From NCBI GenBank assembly GCA_036897445.1, contig JAYMTL010000066.1, forward strand, positions 36,667-100,666: 64,000 nt of DNA, read 5' to 3'. The position numbers and the translations under genes were made by a program. Within the stretch, counting starts at the first letter, position 1; each line of letters begins with the position of its first letter. The notes under the pieces were generated by a model. It saw only the letters and a program-made list of their open reading frames with translations, ran no database searches and had not been told where the DNA came from. Positions 31,151 through 42,980 of the stretch are shown here, in pieces. Source of the stretch: Pelargonium tetragonum. Lineage: Eukaryota > Streptophyta > Magnoliopsida > Geraniales > Geraniaceae.

Positions 31151-31700
31151 AAAGGTATAGGGAAGGGTATCTCAACAGAAGAAAAGGGCATGATAGTCTA
31201 GTAAATAAAGTAAGTATTGAAAGAAATTTCCTGTAAAAAGTAGATATAGAGTAGGCCAGTTTTAGTAGAGGCTAGGTGAGAAGTCAAATTTGTAAATAAA
31301 AGACGGAGATAGATATCCCGGTTACCTATAGAGTGTTTTGGAATCCGTTATTCTTTTAAGATATGCCGAGGTTTCTGATAGTGATAGTTCAGAAGTGGAG
31401 GGAGGGCCTTAAGGAGTCTCTAAAAAACTCAGGAGAAATGATATTTGTTTGGCATTACAGGAAAGGTCTTCTAGCTAGTAATAATAAGAAGCGGAGTCTA
31501 AGGACCTTGCTTCTAATAGATAGGATTGAAATTTTCGGTTTACAAGCCAGTTAAAGGGAAGTATAGCCGCGGAAGGATTAGATTTTAAGGCAATTTAGCT
31601 GGGGTAGGCTCCTATTATGGGTAAGTAGAGAATACGGTTCTAAGTTCAGTGGGTTCCTTTCTCTATTCTTTTATTTCATCTGTAAACGTTTTAAACGAGC

Positions 31701-34700
31701 TCTTATTGATATCCTTTACTTAAGTTTTTGTTTCTTTTGTTTCCAAGGGATAGTCTTACTATAGTACTATAAACCTATAACAGGGAGGGCTTGAATTACT
31801 TGGAATCCCGAGATGAAGAACTTAGATTTTACTGCCTACACTCTGAAATGAGGAAGACCTCTTGGGGTTTATAATGTCTGTTATCTTTTTAGTTTTTAGG
31901 AAGAAGTATAATGAATCGCTACTTATACCCTAAATTTATTCAATTCTTCTATCTTAGAGGATTTCAGACTACAAAATGAGGTATCAGATCAAGAGTGAAG
32001 TCAAGCTCATAACTCAACCTTACACGGATTCAAATCACTGTAGAGAAACCACAAGGAATTCCGCGCGAGATCTTATAAACAAAGTACTAGTATGTACTTT
32101 TTCATTCTTATGGATTTGTTAAGAATTTCATCTTGGGTTTTACAAGAAATTCTCTTTCTTGACTTATTACTACTCCAGCACAAGGATACCCGTAGTAAAG
32201 GGACCCTGGATTTGAGAGTCTTTATTATAAAGATTCGGGTTCTATAGCAGAGTTTGAACCGTCAATTTTGTATAAGGGATAATACTATTCCATTCACAAA
32301 AAGAAAGAAAAGTCTCGTTACCCATACGAAATTTTTTACAATAACCTATGCACTAAGGAATCTTTCAACTAACATATCGGATTTTCAAGTCCAGCTACGC
32401 CGTTTGAGGTCCTTTTTCTTTTCATCCTATAGGGGGCTCCTAAAGCAGATACTATATATAAATTCAAGGGAAAACAGAGTGCTCTGAAGTTCACTTTATA
32501 TCAAGTCTAATAAGAAATCCAGAAAATTTGCTTTTTCTTTTATTCATATCTCTTTTTTTTCGTGAGCTAACAAAAGTCTTATTCCTTCTTTTGAGGAGGC
32601 TTCGGTATTCTTATTGTTAGATATCATTTTGTTTCTTTAGTAATTGAGCGGGGCCGTCTAAAAGATTAATGCTAGATTTTTGGGACCGAGGGATAACCTG
32701 GGTTTTCAAGTAAAAGAGTAGAGATTCCTATTAGTCCAGCACTTAGGGTCCCTTTTAAGGTAAATCTTTCCTTATTTAGACTACTTTTAGTCACTTCTTT
32801 TCTTAGGCCAGGAGAAGTGCCCTTCCGATTCGGTTGTTTTCAATATTGGGTCTTACTTTTTTAGGGTTTCGGCTATCTATACAAGGGGCTTGTACCCGGC
32901 TTTAACAATGAAAATGGACTCCTTTTTTTCATTCTTAGTTTAGAAAAAAGTTTATGTACTTGCTAGAAAGAAAGTAAAGAGAATAAAAGAAAGAATAGGT
33001 CAATCATCAATCCTATAGTATAAGACATTTTAAGAGTAACTTTGACGGTACACGCCTCAAGGGAAAGTTTGACTTTATTATCTCATCTAAAATTTCTTTA
33101 ATGTGATAGAAAATTTTAGAGAATCTTTTTTGTTGGCGTAACCCTCCCTTAATTATTGTGTACAAAGAAATTCTTAATTTAGAGTCCCGTACGTAGCCCC
33201 CAAGAATTGCTTATAGTTAAATTAAGGCCAAATCCTATCAAGAAGTACGCCTTCCTTACAAAAAGGAAACTCCGTTACTTATGCCTTTAATTAAGAAACC
33301 TTTCGAGTATTTGAGGTCCCTTATCAAACTATTAAGTCAAATTTTATTGCTTTTGATTCTAATAATAAAAAGAGATCCATCCGGAGTCTCTAAAATACGA
33401 CAGGTCTAAACGAAACCCAACACTTGACTTGAATAAAATTTATCTTAATAAAGGAGTACTTTATTTTTGGGATTCCCCTTTCAGACATACGCGGAAATTC
33501 CTTAATATTATCAGCCCCGTTAGGTGGAGCGCTCTATTATCACTAGCTGTATAGGAAATAGGAAGCCCTTGCTAATGAGATATTACACTTTATTTAGTGT
33601 ATTAAAGATTCTGCTTCTATTAGACTCCTAAGGAAACTTTAAGCCCTTCTTGTAATACTAAAAAGGAGCTTGTGTGTGAAAGTGGGGCTACCAATATGTA
33701 TGTACTCTAGTCTAGAACACAAGATCTAAAAAATGAAGTTTACACTCCTAAAGGGGATCCGGCGGGGGCTTAATTAAAAGGAGCTAAACTCTTCAGAACT
33801 CATACCTTTCTTTGATAGTGCAGAATACTTTATAAAAAGAAAAGAACCAAGTGGAAATTCCGAGTTTATAGTGACCAGAGTAAGTAGACCAAGCTTGCTT
33901 TTATCAACAGGAGTTGCTAGGTGTTTTTATACAATATGAGATAAAGTAAATATAGAAAGAATAACAGGACCTCTTAATAGAGTATCCCAAGGTAATGTAA
34001 TTAAGGAGACTCTCTATTTATAAGCTTATAAGCGAGGCAAAAAAGCATAGAAGAAAATTCCTCGAGATAATAGGAATCCCGAAATAAAACTAGCTTTGTT
34101 TACTCGTTGAAACGGGTACGGATAAGCGTCCTCTACCCCTCTCATCTAAGCGGAGGCTACTTAAGGTGAAAAGAGTATGCTACTTAGAAAATATATCATC
34201 TATCACAAGATCCTACTCTCATTTTGGTATAGAAAGGCGAGGTTTCCTCGGGTTGGGGTCAAAATAGAATTAAGAAACAGTAATGCCTAAAACTCCCATC
34301 GAAATAAGGTTAAATAAAGCCTATCCTACTCTTAAGATCTTAAGAATCCAGATAAAGTAAGGACTCTTCTAACGTGTATGAACCTCTGGAAACCCACTTT
34401 TTCTTAATCCCTACTAAATGGATAGCCCCTTGCATTCAAATCAAAAAGTTTTTTTTCCGAGAATTCTCCCAACTTCTGAGTTTCTTGCGTAACTGAGTAG
34501 CTCTAACTTATGCTTAGCCTTAACCTAAAAAATGACGCATCTTATCGTGAGCTCTATTGTCAGGCGAACCCATATACAGTAGTCGGGCTCTTGGAATTGA
34601 AATAGGAGTGATGATCTATACTCTGTAAAAACCGCATATTCATACAATAACAAATTTTTGATGTACTAAAATCCTTCTTTCAATCTTTTGCAAAAGCCGA

Positions 34701-34980
34701 CCCTAAAAAAGATTGAATATTCTCTTTATTTAGTGTCTAATCTCTTAAAGTTCCCTTAAGGGTGTCCCTTGTACTTGGTTCGAACGAGTCAAATTTCTTA
34801 GTAAAAGGATTTTCCCGTCAAAATATCGAGAATTTTTATGCATTCGTTGTAGCAATGGAACTCCATCTGACCTAAAGTATTCAAATCCCTGCACGAGTTG
34901 CTAGCCCCGGGTTTCCTGCCTATTTTAATACTTGTACGAGATATCAAAGCTTAGTGTTACTGGCAGACTTAAAATCTTCT
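31701..34980. other. AT-rich non-coding block with G/C clusters
   Basis: No gene was recognised. Short G/C clusters such as GAGGTCCC (33313), GGAGTCTC (33383), GGAGTACT (33453), GGGATTCCCC (33469) and GGAGCGCTC (33526) recur every few tens of bases. GGTAATGTAATTAA occurs at 33991-34004. The ORF at 32254-32487 starts at TTG and is unremarkable. Confidence 0.5.
33991..34004 (+). repeat. GGTAATGTAATTAA word, copy 4
   Basis: Exact copy, followed by GGAGACTCTC. No neighbouring repeat A copy was recognised. Confidence 0.7.
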
Positions 34981-35950
34981 TTTTGTCTTATGAGGTTGAA
35001 CCCTTGATTTTCTATAATATACATTACCTAAGCTTTTCAAGAGTTAGGAAGTCCCTTTTGTAGTCTTATAGGATAGGAGTTCTAGAATGTCTGTAAGAGA
35101 GCGGAAAAGGAAGAAGTTTTCCTGTAGTTACAAATAGGTAGAGGGTCTCAGGCTCTTTCTACAATCAAATTATAAGTACGAAGTCCCTTTTGCTGTTTAA
35201 GAGGCAGAATAGTAAAGTAAATAGGAGGTACAAGAAAGATAGTTCAGAAGCGAGGTATTAAGAGGATTCAGTCTTCTTTTTGAGAGAGATAGGAGAACCC
35301 TTTCTTATTTAGTTTAGAATTGGAAGGTCTTAGGTTTTGCAATAGATAGAGTATACTGAAAATTCTGACTTTTCCTGTTGTCAGGTATTCTACAATTATG
35401 GGTTAGCTGGTTAACGAGACACGGGGCGTTGGGACTCCAGAAGTTTATGTATAAGGTATAGGCAGTTTATTTAAATAGAAGTTTCCTCTTCTCTTATTTC
35501 GTATTGCAGTAGTGCTCTATAGAAACCAGGTAGGAAATTCTTTTCTAGTTTATAGGTTTGTCTAAAACCCAGGGCCCAAACGGTGTGTCTTCGACGGAGG
35601 GTTTTCTTTCCTTTTCGACTTAAATACGCGGGGGTTCCTCGGGATTCTATTGAGTTCCTTCTGCCTTTGTCAAATTTACCAAATGAAAAATTTCGGATAA
35701 AGTTTAATTTAGACTCAAATTAATGTTTCCCTGATAAGGGTCCCTAGCTTTTTTGTGAGAAAGATAAGTAAAGCGAGCTCTTAACATAAGCTGATAATAC
35801 AAAGTGAAATAGAGTAACAGAAAAGTATAAACTGAGGTTTAAGGCTAGCTTATAAGTTACTAGTCCGGATTAGAAAGGAGTAAAAACTTACCTGGTGGGT
35901 TTCTTTTATTTTATAGGGTACACTAGATATAAGATATACTACGTCAGTGC
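34981..35950. other. Short T/G-polar block
   Basis: It contains the forward repeat D copy (35361-35425). The surrounding words (TAGAGTATACTG, AAGGTCTTAGG, AGGAAGTCCC) have the same character as 1-5.4 kb. No gene was seen. Confidence 0.5.
35361..35425 (+). repeat. Repeat D, forward copy
   Basis: TTTTCCTGTTGTCAGGTATT (35370-35389), CTACAATTATGGGTTAGCTG and GTTAACGAGACACGGGG. It lies in the short T/G-polar block at 35.0-35.9 kb. Related tails are at 1822-1840 and 4858-4875. Confidence 0.7.
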
Positions 35951-38900
35951 GGATTTCTCAAAAGATTGAAAAGCAATAAAATAAAAGAAAACTTAATGAA
36001 AAGGGCTTCTCAAAGCAATTCCTGTATGCTCGGGGCTGCCTAATTCATTATATTAATTAATTAAAAGGGTCCTACTAAGATAATTCTTGTTGCTATGAGT
36101 TCTAAAATTGAGTATATTAGCAAAGTCTGAAACGAAAATAGAAACTCTGCGAGGGATTTTTGCTGAAACTGCCGAAAGAGCTAGTCTTATATTCTTATAT
36201 GCCCTAGGTTCCCAGGAAAGCTTGGCTAAATTTTTTACTCCATCTCTTTTCAAATTCGCGGAGCTGCGCGGCTTAATGTAACATAGTACTAAAGCAAGCA
36301 CTTCCAGGTCAGGTCTAAAGGAAGATTCCAAATGAGGAGGATCCTGAGTCTACGCTGCTCAGACGCTTGTTTGCTAGCTAGTTTTAGGTTGTATGTAATG
36401 TAAACAAATTTTAGCTTACCCACGGAATTCCTTATCTAAAGAGTTTTGTTATAGTGCATTTTGGCAAGGCAAAGCGTTGGACTCAGTCCAGTATATAATA
36501 AAAAGCCTTGAAAAGAAGACCAGGGTCTTTAGGTATGCCAAGACGTAATCTTATAAAAATTAGGAACGATCAAACAAGGGAACTCCCTGAAGTTAATAGT
36601 GTGATAACGGGATTGCTATAACCCGCGGAAAGAAAAACCTAGAATCAGACGGAGCCCAGTATCCTAAAGGATTTCATATTGTACATAAGGAAGGAGTCCT
36701 ATAAATTAAAGGAACCGCTTGATGACAAAAAATCTTATGCATTAACTAGTCAAAGTAACGTGGCAACTGCAAAGTTATAAAATGACTTGAAGTTTTCTAT
36801 CAGTGTCTTATATCCCTTTTTTGAATTCTTACAAATTTAGCAGGTCGAGGGGTTATACGACTTAGAAAAACCAGGGAAAAACTTTCAACAAGGCGCGGGG
36901 CCTTTCCTTCTTAAGTATTTCCTTTTTATGAGTATATTAAAGAATTAAGCAATAAATGAAAAAAATCCAGCAGTACACGACTCCTCTATAACAAGTCATT
37001 CTAAAATTCCCTGCCCTTAATAGCTGAGGAAGACTATAATTGCCCATTAGACCTACAGGGTAGCTCTAGATTAATGACTCAGAAAACCCCAAAAAGAAAT
37101 TTCTTATATACACGATTATGAACTTCTGAGTTTCGTAAGAACGCTGGTACAGCTAAAACGCGGAAAACAAAGGCATATCCACAATCTAACGAGCCCTATT
37201 CTTCGGATTTTCTAAATTCTATTCTATACTCCGTCAGTTATCCTTAAAAGGGCCAGACTCCCAGAATTATGTAACGATTGATACCTTAATTTATTGGGTT
37301 ACCACTTACCCTTATCTTTATAATAGGGATTCCCTAAGTTTACCTAAAAAAAGGAAAGATATTCTCACAAAAGCGGTATCCGCTAAGGAAAGCCCTGCTT
37401 GTGGTTCGATCTCAATACTCTAAACTTCTTTTTGTTAAAAAAAGGTAGCTAACTTAACTTCATTTTAAGTTATAAATATAGGTGATTGTGTGTGAAAAGG
37501 GTTTCTGGTACCTTAGTTTTTTTTAGTTAGACTCAACCTGGGGATGCTCCTTGTAGGGCATATTCCGTGAGATATTTTCCTTTTTGGCTTTTATAGAATT
37601 CCCTCATTTATGAATGACATTTACTTATTCCTAAAGGTACACTACAGATTGCTTTTCAGGGTCCTAGTTGAATATTCGTTATTTTCTTTCTAATATATAT
37701 GGTATAAGGAAACTTACCCAAGGGTCTCCTTTGTGATCCAGAGTCTTGTTACCTAATGTGAAAAAGTAAAAAACACCTAACTTCGGTATCTTATAGGCAT
37801 TTTTCCCGTTAAAGTTTTTTCGTCAGAATCCCTTAAATTAAAACCTCCCGATCATTTTGCATGTTGAGGTCCTATACTGGGGCTCTGGAAAAGAGTTCTT
37901 TATATACTTTGAAATTGACTTTTTTTTATTATTTAGACGTCACTAAAAGTTAAAGAAATTTATAATATAAGCCCTTTTTGACTTGACCTTCTCTAGCAAG
38001 CACTTTCTAAAATATCCAATTTAAAAGTTCCTTTAGAATTTTATATCTTATATAAAAATACAACTTACTCCTGTGACACTTAGGGGTTGCGGGATTAGTA
38101 ACTAAATCTTGACGAGCTGGGCTTTTGTACGAACAGAAGAGTCAAAACTCTCTTTTGCTTTTGAGATAGAATAAGGTATAGTCTTTCTTTCGGGGATTTA
38201 CAGGAAAACCTCCCACTTTATACACTAAAAATAGAGGGAATCTTTAAGTGAGTTAAGACCTTTCAGAATCCATGAATTGAAGAGGGAGGTAAGAGGCACT
38301 CCTTGAAACTTTTGTCATCTATTGGCTTTTCAAAAGCTAGAATAGTAGTGTTACATAATTCCAGCATACGCATTTCAAAAAAAAGTAGAGAATCTCGCGG
38401 GGATACTCATTAAAAACCAAGTCTTAATCTCATGACTTTTTATAAAATTCCAAAGTCGTTAAAAGCAAGTACTGTACGGATTGCTACCTATTTTATTTGC
38501 TGATACAGGTGTCTTATAGTCCAGTTTTTTAGAGATACCCAGTATAAAAAAAAGCACAGGAGTCACTCCAGTTTTTATGTAGTTATGCTTTTCTACGTAC
38601 AATCACAAAGTCTGATCTGAGGATTCTACCAAGTAAGAAAAGGGCCTAACCTAGGAGCTTCCCTCAGTCAAGTACAAATTTCTTAAAGAATAAGGCTCCA
38701 CACAGTTAGTTGTACAAGGTAAAGTGTTTATGAGCAAGACATGCCCCGGGCCTCTCAAACTTATCTATATACAAGTTTTTAAGTACCTAATAGCAATCTT
38801 GTTGTATCTTTGTGTTTTTTTACAAGTCTTCTTTTTGATATAAGAAAGGATACCCCCGTCTTACTATTCTTACTATATCTATTTTGTAACAGTTTGGCAG

Positions 38901-41900
38901 AACTACGGAACCTTTTTGTCTAAGTATGCTGTAGAATCTTAATACACACGTTTTTTGTAAAGGGGCCCCTTATAGGGTTTCTCTTCTATATTTACAGGTG
39001 CCTGAATTTCTCTTTATGAGGAGGAAAAAGCAACTTAATCAAAGTATAGCTACAAAAAAAGAAGTAGGGGGTTTGCCAAGAAGGTTTGGCCTAAGCCGGC
39101 ACTCCACTCAAATTTCAGTCTTATTCCAAACTAGGAACAGAAGTAGGTCCCTATTGTTAACAGCAGGGGCCTTTATACAAGCAGTCGTTAGTCCAAAAGG
39201 GTTTTTTAATAATTAGGACTAAACTAGGTGCCATGCTTATAGTCTTTCTACTCAAGTGTTTGTATTCTCTTATAGGAATGCACTCCTTAATAGATTCTAT
39301 TACTTTTAATTGAGAAAACAAGGGAAACTTCTTCCTGTTAGAATTGTGGATTGGACTAGTTCCATCGAAGTAAGGGGACTCCGGGATATAAACCTTATAA
39401 ATTCCTTTTGCTTTGCTTGAGTACTCTAATAATACTTAACTTAATAAGAGACCCTAGTTGTAGATTTATAGACTTAAGAATTCTTCTATCTAAGCGATTC
39501 TAACTTACCTCTTTCTTATTTCTTATACACAACCCCTTGTCCAAATTCCTTGCCTTTTCTAAATATTTGCAGTCTCCGGGGATCCTCCCTTAAAAACTCC
39601 AGACGATTTTACTACAGAGGCCTTAATAAAAGTTTCTGAAAAAGCCACGATCAAAGACAACAGGCTGGTTTTCATTTTTAACGCCGGTTGACCCTCTTCA
39701 GTTAAACAATTGAAATCTTCTCGCTATTAAGGAAAGCTACTCCTTTTACTTTCTCGGCTTGTCAAGGATTCTGGCTAATAAAAAATTTTTAAGATTCTTT
39801 AGGACTCTATTTGATCCCGGTTTTAGTTAAATAAAAAGGGTAAAATAGGGGTTTAACGTAAAGCTAAGCAAGAACTTTTAGGAGTACAAAAAAGGGACCC
39901 TTGGGCGCACTAAGAATAGTGAAGCCGGTTAAGTTATAAATCTTTATGGGTACACTTCTCAAGTCTCTATAGAATACTGAGGCGGTTTTTTATATAAGAA
40001 AAAGCTTTCAATTCTGCAGAATCCCTCTTGTTTGAAACTCAAGGATCCTATAAGTAAGGAGTTTTTGGATAATTAATGCCTTATACGAAGGGAACGTATA
40101 GCTAATAAAAAGAATAGCGGAACTGGGATCTTAATAAAATCCTTTTCACTCTCTGTTTTATAAAAGGGATTCTCTTAAATCAAAAAAAGCTAAAAGCATA
40201 ATTGTATTTAGGCTAAAGTATCCCTCCAAAATTCACTAGCTAAAAAACGAAGATGTCATTTTCATTCCTATAGATGGAAGCTTGTGAAATTTCTCTATCC
40301 CCTTGCGAAAAAGAGGTACGAGTTTGCTTTAGTTTCTTCTGTAGCTTCGCCTACCTTTATCACAAAATTCCATTTAAACCCAAGAGCCCTTTAAACAAAG
40401 AGTAACACCTAAATCAAACATTATTCCTTGTAGTAGATAGGCTCGAAAGGTTTAGCAAAGCCTTATCCTATTACTGGCCCCCTATACATTCAAGTCTTCC
40501 GTGTTACTAGGGCCTCTTTCTACCACTAAACCTAACTACTAGTTTGACTAAATCTTCCTTGAGTTCTTGAAAAATAGATAAATAAGGTTACCGGTAATTT
40601 TATCTTCGATACCTTTCTTTTTTAAAAAGATTAGCACAAAAAATGCCTTTACTTTAGTATTTAGTACCCACTTAAAAAGAAAAATGTCCTTGTAAACCTA
40701 TTAGTATTAATAAAATCACTCCTATTCATAAAAAGATATTTTGATTTCGGGCATTCATAAATTCATAAAAGTGGGTCCCTATACTGAAAGCAAGAACCCC
40801 TTTTTTAATGTCTTGTTCCGTGGGCTTCTTAGAGATTAGATCCTACTTTTTATGATAGGAATATAAAAGAAAGAAGTAGACAGGTCCAGATAAAAAAAAA
40901 GCTATACAACTAGAAAAGGACTCCTATCTTATATCGAGGAAGCCGGTGCAAAAGAGGATCCGGAGCCTTCCTTTGCTTGAGTTATCAGGTTTCCTTTATT
41001 AAGGTAACCCGTAGTCATTTTTTTAAGCTAGTCGACTTTAGATTAGAATAAAGTCGTTTTTGAACCCTTAAATGCCGTATCCATGAATAAGTACCCTACC
41101 GCTTATCTGTAATACAGGGCGCCCACTTTCAATGGAGGACAGGAAATCCATTGTAAATAGCTTGACTAAGTACTTTTTTTTACTTCTTAAGTTTGTTACG
41201 AGTTTTAGAGCCTATAAAATTGATGTGCTATCCCGAGCCTCGCTAAAGCTAAGACTCATCTTAAGTGTTAAGTGAATCGGAGATCTCTCACTCACAAATA
41301 TAACTGTAAAATACTCCTTTAGTTAGGAGTTTAACGAAAAAAACTACATAATACACGGTAATCCTCGTTTTTCTTTTTAGTAACTTATACGGCTAAAACT
41401 CCCTATTCATTTTTCGACGTACAATAAAGTAATCAGTGACAACTCTTTTGGATAAAATACGAAAATTCGGGTCTGAACTACTGCTTTGTACTTACAGGCA
41501 ATTGAGGCCTACATAGAGGTAGTCAATTCGAGTAGGGCATTTATTTGTAAAAAAAAAAGATATCATATCACAGGAGCAAACACTCAGGTCTAGTTTCCTT
41601 TTTTTTAATTAAAAAGTAAATAAAGTATAAAAGATCTTAGAGCCCCTAAGGATCTGGGTTCTTATAGCACAAAAACTAGGGCCGATATAAGATAAAAAAA
41701 TCGTACTAAATCTGCATTTTAACGCATTATAAATCTAAAAGGGGCGCTTTACTCTCGCCAAAGAAAGAAAGTAAGAGAACCTCTGTGCACCCGTTTCTTA
41801 GGACAAAAAACTTAGAATGGGCATGAAAAAGAGGTATATACTAGGACCCCGGGGTTTCCTACTATCAAAAGAGTAAAAAAGAGCCCGCGTGTTCTTCAAA

Positions 41901-42960
41901 TCTAGTAAACCTTCTTATAGTGATTGTCAGTAGATTCGTTTAGCAAAAGTTGAAACGGCTCGCCTTCTTAAAATTCTCAGTCAGAATGAAGTCAGTAATT
42001 AGAACTAAATTGAACCTTCCGCAAGCTGATAAACTTTGTCGTTAGTTGTTATAGAGGTCGGTAGATACCGAAACTTTGTTTATTAGATACTATTTCAGGG
42101 AGATCCGTGTAGAATAGGGTAATTTATTTAGCACTTTCTTCTAACTAAAGAGGATTGTGGTATACTAATTTCTGAAATCAAATGTTAGAATCCCATAAAA
42201 AGCCTTAAGCGCAGATATTGTTTTTACTTTAAGTACTAAGTTTAAGCCTTTCTACTTCAAGGGTAGTTTCTTTATAGAATTCTTTTGAACTATTTACATG
42301 TTCTGTTACTTTATAATCCGGTTCTTTCATTAGAAAAAACTTCAACGAGTGTAGTCCTGGAGTATCCTAAGCGGTATCAAGAAGAAACTCTAGTTAAGAA
42401 TACTGATTAATATTTGTATTAAAGTTCCTTTTGACTGACTCCCTCTTCCTAGCCTTGCCTTTCCAATTACTATAGAATAGATAACAGGTAGGCTCTTTCC
42501 TAAAAATCTGAGCTAGGTGTCAGTTAGAAATAGAAAAAGACAAGAGCCAGGTCGTAGCCTTTCCTATAAATAAGCTTAATCTGCTAATTTAGATACTTCA
42601 CAATTTCTGGTATTAAAAACGGAAATTGACTTGTAGATTGAATCTAAGTTAAGTTTTTTAGGTAGTTCGACTTGCTAATAGAGGCTTCCCTCTTTTGCCC
42701 GGGTTTGCCGGTTAAGGTTTACCTTAGATTATAGAAAAAGGGCCTATTCCTTTTTGCTTTTAGGACCAAAAAGTACACTGTGGGACTCTTGGAAGGGCCT
42801 TATAAAAACCCTGGGTATTTTAGGATTTAGCTGAACCCTGATGCTACAACGCAGCTTTTCTAAATTACTCAAAGCCTCCTTAACTAGTAGTACATAAAAG
42901 GGGTTTCCGTTCCGAAAGTAAGGTTGGTTTTGGTATTTTTTCTATACTAATAAGGATTCA

Positions 42961-42980
42961 TTGAGAAAAATCTTTCTCAA
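42961..42980. other. Perfect 8-bp hairpin
   Basis: TTGAGAAA pairs with TTTCTCAA around AATC. No T tract or gene is nearby. Confidence 0.5.

Larger units (their letters stand above)
27601..31700. other. T/G-polar non-coding block rich in repeats
   Basis: It carries repeat G/B (27950, 31081), repeat A (29036, 29495 and the 30.0-30.7 kb cluster) and GGTAATGTAATTAA at 28674-28687, followed by a partial tandem copy (TGTAATTAA). The ORF at 31363-31554 has no recognised features. No standard gene was seen. Confidence 0.6.

Noticed and set aside
36053-36331. 92-codon ORF on the minus strand
   Set aside because: No recognised family. It ends in a TTAATTAATTAA tract, and its length is within chance expectation.
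38998-39216. 72-codon basic ORF starting at GTG
   Set aside because: It looks protein-like (RRKKQ, LPRRFGLSRH), but has no ATG near the start, no match recognised and no second copy.
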